From Cristatella mucedo (taxonomy: Eukaryota > Bryozoa > Phylactolaemata > Cristatellidae): a stretch of 64,000 nt of DNA. The stretch spans positions 18,689,501-18,753,500 of the forward strand of contig WPIO01000001.1 in the NCBI GenBank assembly GCA_009760855.2, in the 5' to 3' direction. A program made the translations under genes and the position numbers. The notes beneath the pieces are model-generated. The model saw only the letters and a list, made by a program, of their open reading frames with translations. It was not told the origin of the DNA and made no database searches. Positions 23,792-34,680 of the stretch are shown piece by piece; the first letter of the stretch is position 1; the number at the start of each line of letters is the position of its first letter.

Positions 23792-23882
23792 AACTAACAA
23801 TAATAATAATGCACTTGATAAAGCGCCCTCAGAGAACTCAATCTCTTTCTAGGTGCTTTACATTTGCTGCAAATGATAACTA
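23792..23882 (-). mobile_element. LINE-A tail-only insertion with 5-bp duplication
   Basis: The 81-bp reverse tail (23797-23877) is flanked by AACTA at 23792-23796 and 23878-23882. The corresponding site in copy 1 (about 18930-18940, CTATGGAACTATATCTACAG) is empty, so the insertion followed the duplication. Confidence 0.85.
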
Positions 23883-23899
23883 TATCTAAAGGTATATCT

Positions 23900-24118
<219 letters not shown>

Positions 24119-24628
24119 AAATCCTTACTAATTAAAGCGAGAAAGTCCGCTCGTCCTTCTGTAACGCGACAAGATGGCGGCCAGTACGTCTGGTAGTGAG
24201 TGTAATAAACATCACTGAATCAGCGAAGCGAGTCCACAGTCAGTGAGCTCTAGTGTATGCATCTGTGTGTGTGTAAATCTGATTATATACACTGCAAATA
24301 GCTACTATGCTTGTCTATTTCTCTCTCTTTCAAAGTCTCTGTCTCGCTATCTCTACGATTGCTTCTACTTCTCTCTGTGCAAGCTAAGCAGCCCAAGTCG
24401 AGGAGAGATTAGCGGCATTCGACCAGGTCTCAACATCTCAACCCATCGTTCTTCATTCCCAGGGATGGGGAGGAGACACACTTCGTGGAGCACCAAGAGT
24501 ACGCCTGCTGACTTTCCCCAAGGCCATGCCAGGGTCGGGCGTGTACACCCGCATGCATAATTGGCTTGCACAATCGGAATGCCTCGAAGGCGTGGTAGAT
24601 TCCGATTATCTAGCGCTACTCAGCAAGC

Positions 24629-24702
24629 GTCTCTGTGGCGCAACTGGTTAGCGCGTACGGCTGTTAACCGTAAGGTTGGTGGTTCGAGCCCACCCAGGGA
24701 CG
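24629..24702 (+). tRNA. tRNA-Asn (GTT), copy 2
   Basis: Identical over 74 bases to the copy at 20465-20538, with the same 3' flank and TTTT terminator, although the surrounding duplicated segment has diverged. Anticodon GTT is in the loop CTGTTAA. This suggests both copies are under selection or were homogenised by gene conversion. Confidence 0.96.
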
Positions 24703-24837
24703 GTCTTTTACTTCCAAGTCAGGCTCTTTTTTAAGCGGATATGGTTTTAAGTAGTGCGAACTCTTTCTAGGTGCTTTACACTTGCTGGAAAGTCAACACG
24801 ATCGAGTGGTGAGTGGCATCATGCTTGTTACAGAACT

Positions 24838-25310
24838 CGTCAATTGTTAAAGCAATCTTCTCAGTATTTTCGGGACATTTACCCATAAAGGCTGGCAAGA
24901 GAATCATACCAGCCTCGAAGAGACAGTCACACGATCTGAAGACTTGAGATCAAAAGCGACCACTCGGCTGGACCCGGGACCTTGGCAGCCTGATTGAATC
25001 CACTCTAACCTTCGTCTGGGTCTGAAAAACTTCAAACACAAATGAAAGCATTCGAGTTAATTAAGCATCACCATACTCACTCCATCATTTTGAAGCTTAT
25101 TCAGTTCTGTTTTTAGATGTTTTCAAAGTAGTGTTATTTCGCTCTTACATTCATCGTCGTACCTCCATCTCATGACTGTTAGCACATCCACTTTCAAGGT
25201 CTCAGATTGTGCGACTCTCTCTTCGAGGCTGGCATGATTCTCTTGCCAGCCTTTATGGGTAAATGTCCTGAAAGTACTGAGAAGATTGCTTTAACAATTG
25301 AAGAACTGTG
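24838..25310. repeat. Inverted repeat pair inside duplication copy 2
   Basis: 24838-24945 is the reverse complement, with a few changes, of 25200-25310; for example TTTACCCATAAAGGCTGGCA against TGCCAGCCTTTATGGGTAAA. The right arm is the ancestral one, since it corresponds to 20860-20955 in copy 1. The left arm is an extra inverted copy. Confidence 0.85.
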
Positions 25311-27934
25311 TATCAATATTATTTATTCGCGCCATCATCTTTTGGCATACGTACTTGTGCATTGTATTTATTTTCTTATAACTTCAGAAAGGCAGCCTCA
25401 GATATCAGATAGCCCGACTCTGGCGCGAGACCGAGAGGCCGCATACTATTCGGTGGTAGCAAGACGCTAAAGGAAATCAGGTCATTCGTGACAAGCTGTA
25501 TTGCAAAAAACAACAGCGGCCGCAGACGTTCCTGCCTCTGGCGCGCACTTAGCATATTAAAGGCATAAAACGCCCCTCTGGACACTCGCTACTCCCCTAG
25601 AAGCACGCAAAAGAGGCGAAATCGGGCTGCAGCTCCCCCCACCGTCAAATGGGCGACGGCATGGCCCTGGTCTGCCCGGCCAGGGTGAAGGTTCCGCATC
25701 CAATAAAAAGTATCTTTCGCATGTATTGCTGCTGAAGACAGGCGCCATATGTGAAGCCACAGGTACAGTATATCGCTTGCTAAACTAAACGCTCCTCATC
25801 GCCCTAACGGGGCCGCGGACCTAGCGAGTAATTGCCCGAATGGCATACATCCGACAGAGACGTGGCGAGGCATCTGGAGATGTCACTCAAAGTCTCGTTC
25901 CGTTAGATGCGTCGATATATTGTGTGCAAACAGAATAAACAACGTTTCCTTTTAAGCCCGTTTCGCTGTTCTGCACACGCAGCGCATTGGCCCCATTGAT
26001 TCGCTTCTAAATCTTCTGAAGGCCTGAGTATGAATGAGACGCCCATGAACTGTGTATGTCGAGGCATATACAAAGGTAGCGTGTTCTGTATAGCTGTAAA
26101 AGGGCCAAGGCGTGCGCATAGGCTTCTAGTTAGTTGTCTGGAATAGCGGTAAGAGCCAGGAGCATGGACCATAAAACTAAGTTAAAACAGTACTTCGTAC
26201 ACCTGCCTCTACTGTGTGGCAGGTCGGAGGCTGGGCTATGGGCTTGGCGTCGCTGCTCCAAAACCGGAGGATCTGCTGGCCAGATTGAATAACTTATCAA
26301 TGAACAAGTCTCGCAAAGTGCTAAGCTTAGCCTAACTTGCCACCTGAGTGCTGTTGCTCTAGTGAATTGAGAATACCTTTTATCTCTCACAATGAGTGAA
26401 GATGGCATGAGAAACTTGGGAACAGAACTCGTGCCTTGCCTCTGATGCTTGATCAGCTGAGCTATCTTGGCTTGCCAACATATCTAGGAACAACGCAGCA
26501 CACACAGGCAAGCAGTGACATCAACTGCCGCCGCTTGGAAGCTGGCGGCGGCCAGCGGAAGTCCACCGTCAGCATCCATCGCCATTTACTGTAGACCAAA
26601 GGCTCCAGAGGGAAATGCTAGCTGTCGAGCCTGCTGACGATCAATGCAGAGCGGCAAGCGAGGCACGACTTAGAAATGCTTGCTTTTGTGACAGACGCCA
26701 CAGCCACGGCGTTATAAAATATACTACTACCGCAAGCCTGCTAGAACTCAACGCTGCACGATATTCGATTTGAAAGTTAAAGACCGTGCGTATAGGCGTA
26801 TAGCTAGCTGTACGAAAACTCAGACGAGCTGACGAATCGCTCGACAGACCACAGCTGAGAATGACTGTCTCGGTTAGGCTCTTCTTTTTATTCGTTCCAC
26901 TGTGATACAATCCTGACAACGTATTAATATGTAGTTGAATAACAAGTTACCACAATCTTGCTCGAAATCATTTCACAATGCGATGCCAGATTCGAAATTC
27001 ATTATCAAATATAAGTGCGCACGATACAGCTATAGGAGGAAATTAGTAAATTCTCTTTCCTGATATATTTTTGAAAACATGCTGATCATAATTGTATCAC
27101 CATATTAGTACTATAAATATTACCAAGGGCACAAAGTAAGCCAATGTTAGCAACTTGTGCTTAGTGACTAATAGATGAACTCATAGACGGTCCCACAGGC
27201 TGACTCACAGAAAGCCCACTCACATTCAAAATGACACTGGTTAATAACGTGAGACCGTGATAAATGGTGGGTACATGATATCAAATGGGAAAATTGAAGA
27301 CCCTGCATATAAGTGTACAGCTGCTCGAAGAATTTAACGTAAATGCTCACTTGCGGTCAGACCCTGGCTAATACTGATGTAACAGTCAGGGTCTTCTTTT
27401 TTATTCGTTCCTTTTAGAGACTATCTCCACAAAATCGAAGTATGTTATAAATAATGCACTGATCTAAAGACTGCCAATAAATATTTCACAATTTAAAGCA
27501 AAAATTTATTCTACATTTGAGCTTTAAGAGTGCATGCTGTGGTAGCATTTGCCAATCAGAAAATTATCTCCCATGATATTTCTGACTTGACACTCATCAT
27601 AGCTGAACCATTATAGTAGTAGTAACATACAGATCACAAGGAGCAAAACCTAAGCCCGACGTCAGCGATATGTTCGATTTGTAATGGAACCACTCATGGA
27701 TGGACTCGCGAATAGACTCACTCACATTTAAAATCACATAGCTTGACAATGATCTCTATCCCTCAGTCTACCACTCCAGACTGAGCTTAAGAGTCACAAT
27801 TAAGTCTTAACGGAACGTCACAAAAGAAAGAGCAGAAAGAGCCTTAGTATAGCCTAATATCCCCTTTGAGTATTTTTGAAATTTAAAATGACGCTGCGAT
27901 TCAGCCTATGATATTTCAGATAAATCATCTAGCG
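25311..27934. other. 2.6-kb stretch, mostly unrecognised, with a weak internal duplication
   Basis: No exon, RNA gene or transposon recognised. Segments at about 26770-26905 and 27285-27415 resemble each other: AAAGACCGTGCGTATAGGCG against GAAGACCCTGCATATAAGTG, each followed by TCTTCTTTTT..TATTCGTTCC. This suggests an old unidentified repeat. Confidence 0.4.
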
Positions 27935-28492
27935 AAATCTAGGCTTTAATTTTACGCAGATGACACACAGCTTTGCCCGTGCTTTGATATTTTCCAGTCC
28001 TCCAGCACGTTAAAATCTCTTAACTCTCTTGGTGCATGCATTTCGGACGTTCGCGCTTGAACTGCAGCAGCTCTCTCAAATTGCTAGAAGCTAAAAATAA
28101 AGTATTATCCATAGAACACCTAGTGATACTCATAAATTGGAAAACCTATTGATCTAAATAGGCTCGGCGAACATATCTCTGTAGTATCTGCACGAAATAT
28201 GAGTGCTTTGTTTTAAAGTGACCTCTCACTGGATGATCACACCAGCTCAACAACCCACTCTGCCTAATTTTCAGCTAAGCACCATTCTAAACGTTTGAGC
28301 CTGCTTAGATAAAAATACCGTATTCAAGTTGGCAAATGCATTTGTGACATTCCGTCTCGGCTCTTGTTACCCACTGTTCGCAGGTATTCCGGGCTTTTTA
28401 ATCGGGCGTTTATAGTTGGTGCAAAACTCTGCAGCTAGGCCTGCTTGTCGTAAACATGGCGATTTTCACATTACACCACTTCTTGCTGAGCT

Positions 28493-30153
28493 ATGTATGT
28501 TTCTATGTATCTCCGTCAGTAACATCACAAAGCCACAAAGACTGTATGGTTGTTACGCAGGAGTTTTGTAAAGCGCACTCACAGCCTAAGCGGCTTTCGG
28601 TACGCATTCGGTAGCCGACAGACTTCATCTCACGCAATAAAGAAAAAGTAGGAAGCATAGCAGTGTCAGGAGAGCAGTTGAGGTAGTGGGCAGCATGGAA
28701 GTAGCAGCTCAGGACCGCTGAAAAGATGTGCCATAGTCGGCAGTTGGAAAGTAGTTGTCGTTGCGTAAGAATTGTAGAAGCGAGTTCCACAGTCTAGGAC
28801 CTGCAGAGCTAAAGCTTCTGTAGCCAACTGTCTTTAAGCGGAGGAATGGGACAGCTAATTTATTGTCCACACAGGACCTGAGGGCGCGAACAGGCTGAAA
28901 CTGATGCAGCAGTTCAGCTAGGTACGAAGAAGCCAAGCCGTGGCGGGCCTTGTGGGTCAGCGTAAGAACTTTGCTCTGTATCCTTTGCTCAACCGGCAAC
29001 CATCCTAGCTCTTTCAGCAGAGGTGACACGTGCTCAAACCGCTGGGGCTTGAAGACCAGCCTTGCAGCCATATTCATAGTCCGCTGTAGTGGCATAATAG
29101 CTTTCTTTGGTAGCCCAGCCAAAAGAGAATTACAATAATCAAGCCGAGACAGAACTAAAGAGCTAGTTAAATATTTTACAAGCCACTGTGGGAGACAGCT
29201 TCTAATCTTGGATAGGGATCGGATGTGATGGCTAGCTTTAGAGGCAGTCTTCTAAATGAAGCTTTTGAAATTGAGGCAGCTGTCGAACACGACACCTAGA
29301 TTACGAGCACGTGGTGAAGGTCGCACAATAGCATCACCTATTAGAACCGCAAAGCCTTTTAATCCAGCCACACGCTTAGGGTGTCCTATGAGCAGCAGTT
29401 CGGTTTTATCGTCATTTAATTTCAGGAAGTTTTCCGACATCCAGGATCGAATATCGGCAAGGCAAGCATTCAGTTTCTCAGTTGCTGCAGCAGATTCCGA
29501 CAGTTTAAATGACAAATACAACTGAGTATCGTCAGCATAGAAGTGATATCCTATTCCACGGGCCTTAATCACTTTTCCCAGAGGTTGTGTATAACTGGTG
29601 AACAGCAAGGGACCGAGTACAGACCCTTGAGGGACTCTACCGGTGACCCTTCTCGTGTGTGAGACCTGATCCCCACACGACAGGGATTGAACACGATCAG
29701 ACAAGTACGATTTAAACCAAACCAGTGCTTCGTCTGCCAGACCAATCGGTGTTCTCAATCGTTCAAGCAGAACATCGTGATCAATGGTGTCGAAGGCAGC
29801 AGACAGATCTAGCAGAGCTAGGGCAATGACATTCCCGTCGTCGTTGCCACGTAGAATGTCATTGTTAACACGGAGGAGAGCAGTTTCAGTAGAGTGCTGC
29901 CTCTTGAACCCTGATTGAAATGTTTCTGACATTCCATTATTTTCAATATGTTCAACTAGCTGCTTAGCAACAATTTTTTCAAGAATCTTTGATAAGAACG
30001 GAAGAAGGGAAACTGGACGATAGTTTGCTAGGACCTCTGTGTCTAATCCAGGTTTTTAAAGAATAGGTCTAACGATTGCTGATTTGAAGGACTTGGGGAC
30101 GACCCCTTTTCCCAAAGAAGCATTAAGAATCTTGGTTATGGCAGGGCTAAATT
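28493..30153 (-). mobile_element. LINE-B insertion, 5'-truncated (reverse)
   Basis: 1661 bp on the reverse strand, running from LNASLGKGVVP-like sequence to the LINE-B 3' UTR end TACATAG. Flanked by GAGCT (28488-28492) and GATCT (30154-30158), a 5-bp target duplication with one mismatch. This is the best-preserved LINE-B copy in the window. Confidence 0.88.
28700..30150 (-). pseudogene. LINE-B reverse transcriptase with two in-frame stops
   Basis: One continuous reading frame over about 480 codons, broken only by a TAA at 30056-30058 (inside PIL*KPGLD) and a TAG at 29252-29254 (after NFKSFI). Motifs: NYRPVSLLPFLSKILEKIV, FQSGFKRQHSTETALL, LLDLSAAFDTIDHDVLL (motif A), GRVPQGSVLGPLLF (motif B), FYADD with YADD at 29528-29539, [10 protein letters not shown], then LAGLPKKAIMPLQ and LKELGWLPVEQRIQSKVL. 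The long uninterrupted stretches point to a fairly recent insertion that is nevertheless dead. Confidence 0.9.
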
Positions 30154-30942
30154 GATCTGCACTGGCTTCCCATCAAGCAGCAAATCGACTTAAAAATTAG
30201 GTCATAGTCTTATGGGTCGCTTTCTTATCTTAATCTGGCCTACCTAATTCAACTAGTTCCAAGCCAGGCTAGGCATCGTAACGCCTGCTCTTCGCAGTCA
30301 AATCATTTAGCTGTGCCTCTTACTTACCTCCAATCATGTAATGACCGTGCATCTAGTTCCTACCACAGAGCTTGGAACTCACTCCGGACTGACGTCACAA
30401 TATCCCATGACTTTAAGACATTTAAACAAGGCAGAAGGCATCTTCTTTTTACATCAGCATTTCCTGGGTGCATGTGATTGGCACTGTGTGGGCTTATTCG
30501 AGCTGTCGGTGCTATTACAAAAATGATATCACCAACGATACCGACAAGCTTCCTTTACTGCGTGTGCAAGATGCCTAGAAAGAGATTTAGTTCTCTGAGA
30601 GAACAATACAAAATTCTTATAACCATTAGGTTTTACAGCCATCCCAGCTTAGTCATGAAGACAGAGCTGTGATATGTCTCAATAAGGTAATCCAGGGAGA
30701 GTTGTTGAACCTTAGACCCGTAGCAACCGCCGGATAATGCACGCGCCAACAGACCCTCTTTAATCGAACGTAAAAGAGGGTTTACCGAAGGGTTTGCCTT
30801 TATCCACTCCCATTGTTGGCTCCCAAGGACACGACTTGGATTAGATCCTCCTTAAGAGTTGTGCTGGGTACTCCAGTGTAAACCTCCATTGCCAGAAGAA
30901 AGTTGAGAGTACATATACGCAGTCATGTTTGATACAGTCAGA

Positions 30943-32095
30943 TAATAATAATTATAATAATAAGTCATTTGATGGCACTCTACAAGAACTTAATCTCTAA
31001 CCAGGCCGTGAAAAATATACTGCAAGAGAATTAATACACATGGATTAGTGGCATGCAAGATATAGATCATGCAAAAACAAGCACCTTGCTAAATTCAACA
31101 TATTACAGAAAACGTGAAGACCATGTCATCGGTTAGTAAGACCTCTGGCAAGTAGCATGCACTGAATCGAGGGCAGTTGCGCAAGCATCCCAGGTCGGAA
31201 CAAAAAGAGAAGATGCAACTGTAGCTAATATAAAGCTGACCGACCGAACGAGAAGCGCCTTTCTCTGAGACTTACAGGTTTCGATCTCTAGGAAGTTATT
31301 AACCACAGCCAGAGGCGAGTTCCAAACTTTCGATGCTTACCGCCCGAGGGCTCGACCAACAAAAGATTGCAGTATAGTGCAAAGGACGACAGGAAGCTGA
31401 GTAGCGCGTGGTGCTACAGCGTATCAGAGGTCAGATGGGTAGGCTGGTGCATGCGAGTGAAGTAACCTGTAAGCCATAGAGGATTCTTAAAACTGATGAC
31501 TTGCTTGATAGGGATCCCGCGAAGCTCATAGAGAGGAGGTGAGCGGTGGTGGCGGCGCCGTTGACAGACCAGATGAGCTGCTGAGTTGAGTACTACTTGC
31601 AGACAATTGAGGGCACAGGCGGCGAGTCTTGAATAACGGAAATTCCGATAGCCTGGACACGACGTCACAAAACGTGTGCGCAAGTTTGGCTATCGTATTC
31701 TTGTCAGAACAGGTCCTAATTTTGCCGACGTTCTCTTAGCTACAAGCAGGCCAACTTGACAGCGGAAGAAATGTGCAAATCACCCCATGATAAGTCACTT
31801 TAGAATTATGCCTAGATTACTGAGAGTGATGATCACGGGAGTGATGCTAGCTGAATAAAACTTAAAGACTAGCTCTTCCAAGTTTTGGGTTTTTAAGGTT
31901 TCAAGGTTTCACAAGGTTTTCAAGAAATATTGAGTCGGTCTAGTTATCGTTAAGCTTCAGGAAGTTACTAGCCATCCAAATACGAATTTCTCCCATGCAG
32001 GCAGTAAGGGAATTGCAAGTGAGTCGAATGAATAGCATGGCTTGAAAGGGCATAAGGATAAGTAGAGCTGGGTGTCGTCGAGGCAAAAACAAACC
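30943..32095 (-). mobile_element. Degraded LINE-A copy (reverse)
   Basis: Begins with (AAT)n-like tail at 30943 and the reverse LINE-A 3' tail. 31414-31683 encodes the VVLNSAAHLVCQRR region. It continues with degraded YADD-proximal sequence to about 32095, where it abuts a forward LINE-A copy. 30616-30942, just left of it, holds nothing recognised. Confidence 0.75.
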
Positions 32096-33575
32096 TTGAT
32101 TGTAAGTTCCAGTCTGGTTTTAGAGCTAATCACTCTACAGAGTCAGCATTGCTTCGTCGGGTGCATAACGACTTAATTAGGAATGCAGACTTCGGGAGAG
32201 TATCTATGCTTGTTTTGCTCAATCTTTAGGAAGCTTTTAATACTGCCAATCACCAAGTCTTTCTTGAGCGCCTCTCATCTCGCCTGGGCACCAATAGCAT
32301 CGCTCTGCAAAGGTTCAGGTCCTATCTCAGCGGGAGACACCAGAGTATTCATGTGATTGGACAAAGATCATCCGAGGAACCCTTTAAAAATGGGGTACCT
32401 CCAGGCTCTGAGCTTGATCCCTTTATTTTCACGCTTTATACTCTCCCTCTCCGATGTGATTGCCAAGCACAATCTAGGTTCTCACTTCAATGCGGATGTC
32501 AGACAGTTGTTATTTTGCTTTGATCCCTCCCAGATCTCCAGCACGTCAAATTCTCTCAACTCCCTTGCCGCATGTATTGATCACATCTGCCCATTGATGG
32601 CAGCAAATTTTCTTAAATTGAATGATAATAAAACCAACTTACCAGTTATGGGAAAACCAAGTGTGATTTAGAAGTTGGAAAGGCTTACGCTCAAAATCGG
32701 CTCTGCCAGCGTATCTCTGGTTGAATCTGCACGAAATCTAGGTGTCATGTTCCTGAGTGATCTTTGGTCAGACGACTAGATTAACTCCGCAATCAAGTCT
32801 GCCTACTTTCAGCTGCATACAATTTCTAGAATTCGGGCTTTTTTAACAGAGATACCACGTCTAAATTGGTCCATGCATTTTTGACATCTCTTCTTGACTT
32901 CTGTAACTCACTGCTTGCTCGTCTACCGGCATGTGCAATCAGGCGATTACAGCTTGTGCAAAACTCTGCAGCTAGGCTTGTCTGTCGTGAGCGTCGCAAT
33001 TGCCACATTACTCCACTTCTCGCCGACCTGCACTGTCTATCAGTCAAGCAACGGATTGACTTCAAGGTTTTGTCGCTCACTTTTAGGTCACTTCATTCTT
33101 TGGCTCCAGTGTATCTCTCAGATCTACTCACCCACCAGGCCAAGTATCGTACCACCCGCTTTTCAGAATCCAATAGTTTACCAATACCTCGTACAAACCG
33201 CAAACCCTTGGAGACCGTGCCTTTAGTTCGCATGCTCCCAAAGCCTGGAACTCACTCCGACTTGCGTCATGACATTCCCTGACTTGACCATATTTAAGAA
33301 GAAAGTAAAAACGCACCTATCTATAACAGCATTTAGTGGCTTCCTGTGATTCGTCCTTCACGTGCTTATGCGTGCTGACACTGTGCATGCTGCCACTAAC
33401 CACACTTTCATGCTGACCCTGTGCATGTCACCTCTAATCATGTTATTGATGTTGTTTATCAAGCATGACACTACTCACCACTCAATTCAGTTTTTTTCGC
33501 AGTAAATGTAAAGCACCTAGAAAGAGATTGAGTTCTGTGAGAGCGCTTTATTAAGTGTATTATTATTCTTCTTAT
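32096..33575 (+). mobile_element. LINE-A copy, frame broken
   Basis: Starts at AGTTCCAGTCTGGTTTTAGA (SSLVLELITL.. region equivalent to FQSGFRANH), contains motif A relic NTANHQVFLERL, a mutated YADD (NADVRQL at 32490), the AARLVCRERRNCH region and a complete 3' UTR and tail ending ATTATTATTC at about 33560. Several frameshifts. Head-to-head with the copy at 30943-32095. Confidence 0.88.
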
Positions 33576-33579
33576 AATT

Positions 33580-33960
33580 ACAGAATATGCGTGATGCTGA
33601 GCCAATCAGTGGCCAGGATAAGAAGAGGATGGGAGAGTCTATCAGCGAACAGCTCGCTCTGACTGGCAAGGTTTCACCTCACCCGATTTTTTGGAAAACA
33701 GTTCTTGCCCACACGCAAGGAGTGGTCGAGCGGCTGCACCTGGCGTTGAAGGATTTTCGGGGTGCTCGAACTTGGGCATACAGTAATTAGGCAAACGTAC
33801 TGTAATGTTAATTGTAATACAGGGGTGTATAATTGACGCAGACAACCAAGCATGCTGTATCATTCTCACTCTATCGATCAACTGTTTAACGCATATATTT
33901 GAAAAACCGAGATAAAGTGAAGCCGGGAAAGTCGAAGCTCGAAGTGGCGAGGGACGGCTT
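33580..33960 (-). mobile_element. Tigger/pogo-like MITE, partial (reverse)
   Basis: Reverse complement aligns with 46715-47080: GTCCCTCGCCACTTCG, ATACACCCCTGTATTACA, the CCAAAAAAT..GGTGAAAC block and GCTCACTGTT-like sequence. One terminus is present near 33955; the other is lost at the LINE-A boundary. Confidence 0.75.
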
Positions 33961-34507
33961 ACCTAATCCGTTTCTATTTTAATTCGATTGCCAAGCCCTA
34001 CTTTCATAACTTCGGAGCATTGCACGAGCATATTTTCGCATTCTTTCAATGCACCCCATTGTCTCTAGCTTCCCTGCGGCGGTTTTGGCGTCGCACCGCC
34101 TGCGCTGCTACGCCTCAGTCGATGTAGCATGCGAACATACTGTGCCACCCCTCGATGGATGTGGCATGGGTGGGTGGGGGGAGGTTGGACAGCTCCTTGA
34201 CTGACATAGCACGGACGGGGTCAGTCGCGGGAAGGCGGGGCAGGACAAGGGTGAGAGGGGCGAAGAGAGTTGAGCTTCTCTGAGCTCGGTGCCGAGTAAA
34301 TAAACTGGTATTGGTGATAGTCGGCGGACGTTCTGTGTTTCGAGTGACTTCAGCTATAGTTACGCCTGCTGGCGCTTAGAGGCAGCATTTACTGCGAATG
34401 TGCAGGGTATACTTTTCGAAGTAAACCTTTTCCCTTAAGGGCATTATTCATAATTAGCACGCATTCTTACGTTTGCGAACTGTTGTGGGTCTGTTCTCTG
34501 GCTACTC
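33961..34507. other. Stretch without recognised feature
   Basis: G-rich run at about 34165-34260 with several GGGG tracts. No gene or repeat family recognised. Confidence 0.35.
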
Positions 34508-34680
34508 GGGAGGTTAGCCCTGGGCTAAGGTGATCGCTCTTCACGACTTCACGACCTGAAACGTGGGTTCGAGTCCGGCGGTAGTCGATCCTTTATTGAC
34601 CGGTGTGAGTGGTGGTGATAGCCGCGAAGGGTCTTCTGCCGCTACATAAATGAGGCTGTAAAATCTGCTTGCCTTTTCTT
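34508..34680 (+). mobile_element. SINE-2 copy
   Basis: GGGCTAAGGTGATCGCTCTTC head, GTGGGTTCGAGTCC box B at 34562, CGATCCTTTATTGACC body, AAATGAGGCTGTAAAATCTG end. Very similar in layout to the copy at 2640. Confidence 0.8.

Larger units (their letters stand above)
27935..30615 (+). mobile_element. LINE-A copy split by a nested LINE-B insertion
   Basis: The left part 27935-28492 holds a degraded YADD region (TTTTACGCAGATGACACACA at 27952) through TGCAAAACTCTGCAGCTAGG and ACACCACTTCTTGCT. The right part 30154-30615 resumes at GATCTGCACTGGCTTCCCAT and runs to the tail at about 30550-30600. The two halves are collinear with LINE-A once 28493-30153 is removed. Confidence 0.85.

Noticed and set aside
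25557-25760. Pro/Arg-rich minus-strand frame
   Set aside because: Short, no motif, no splice support.
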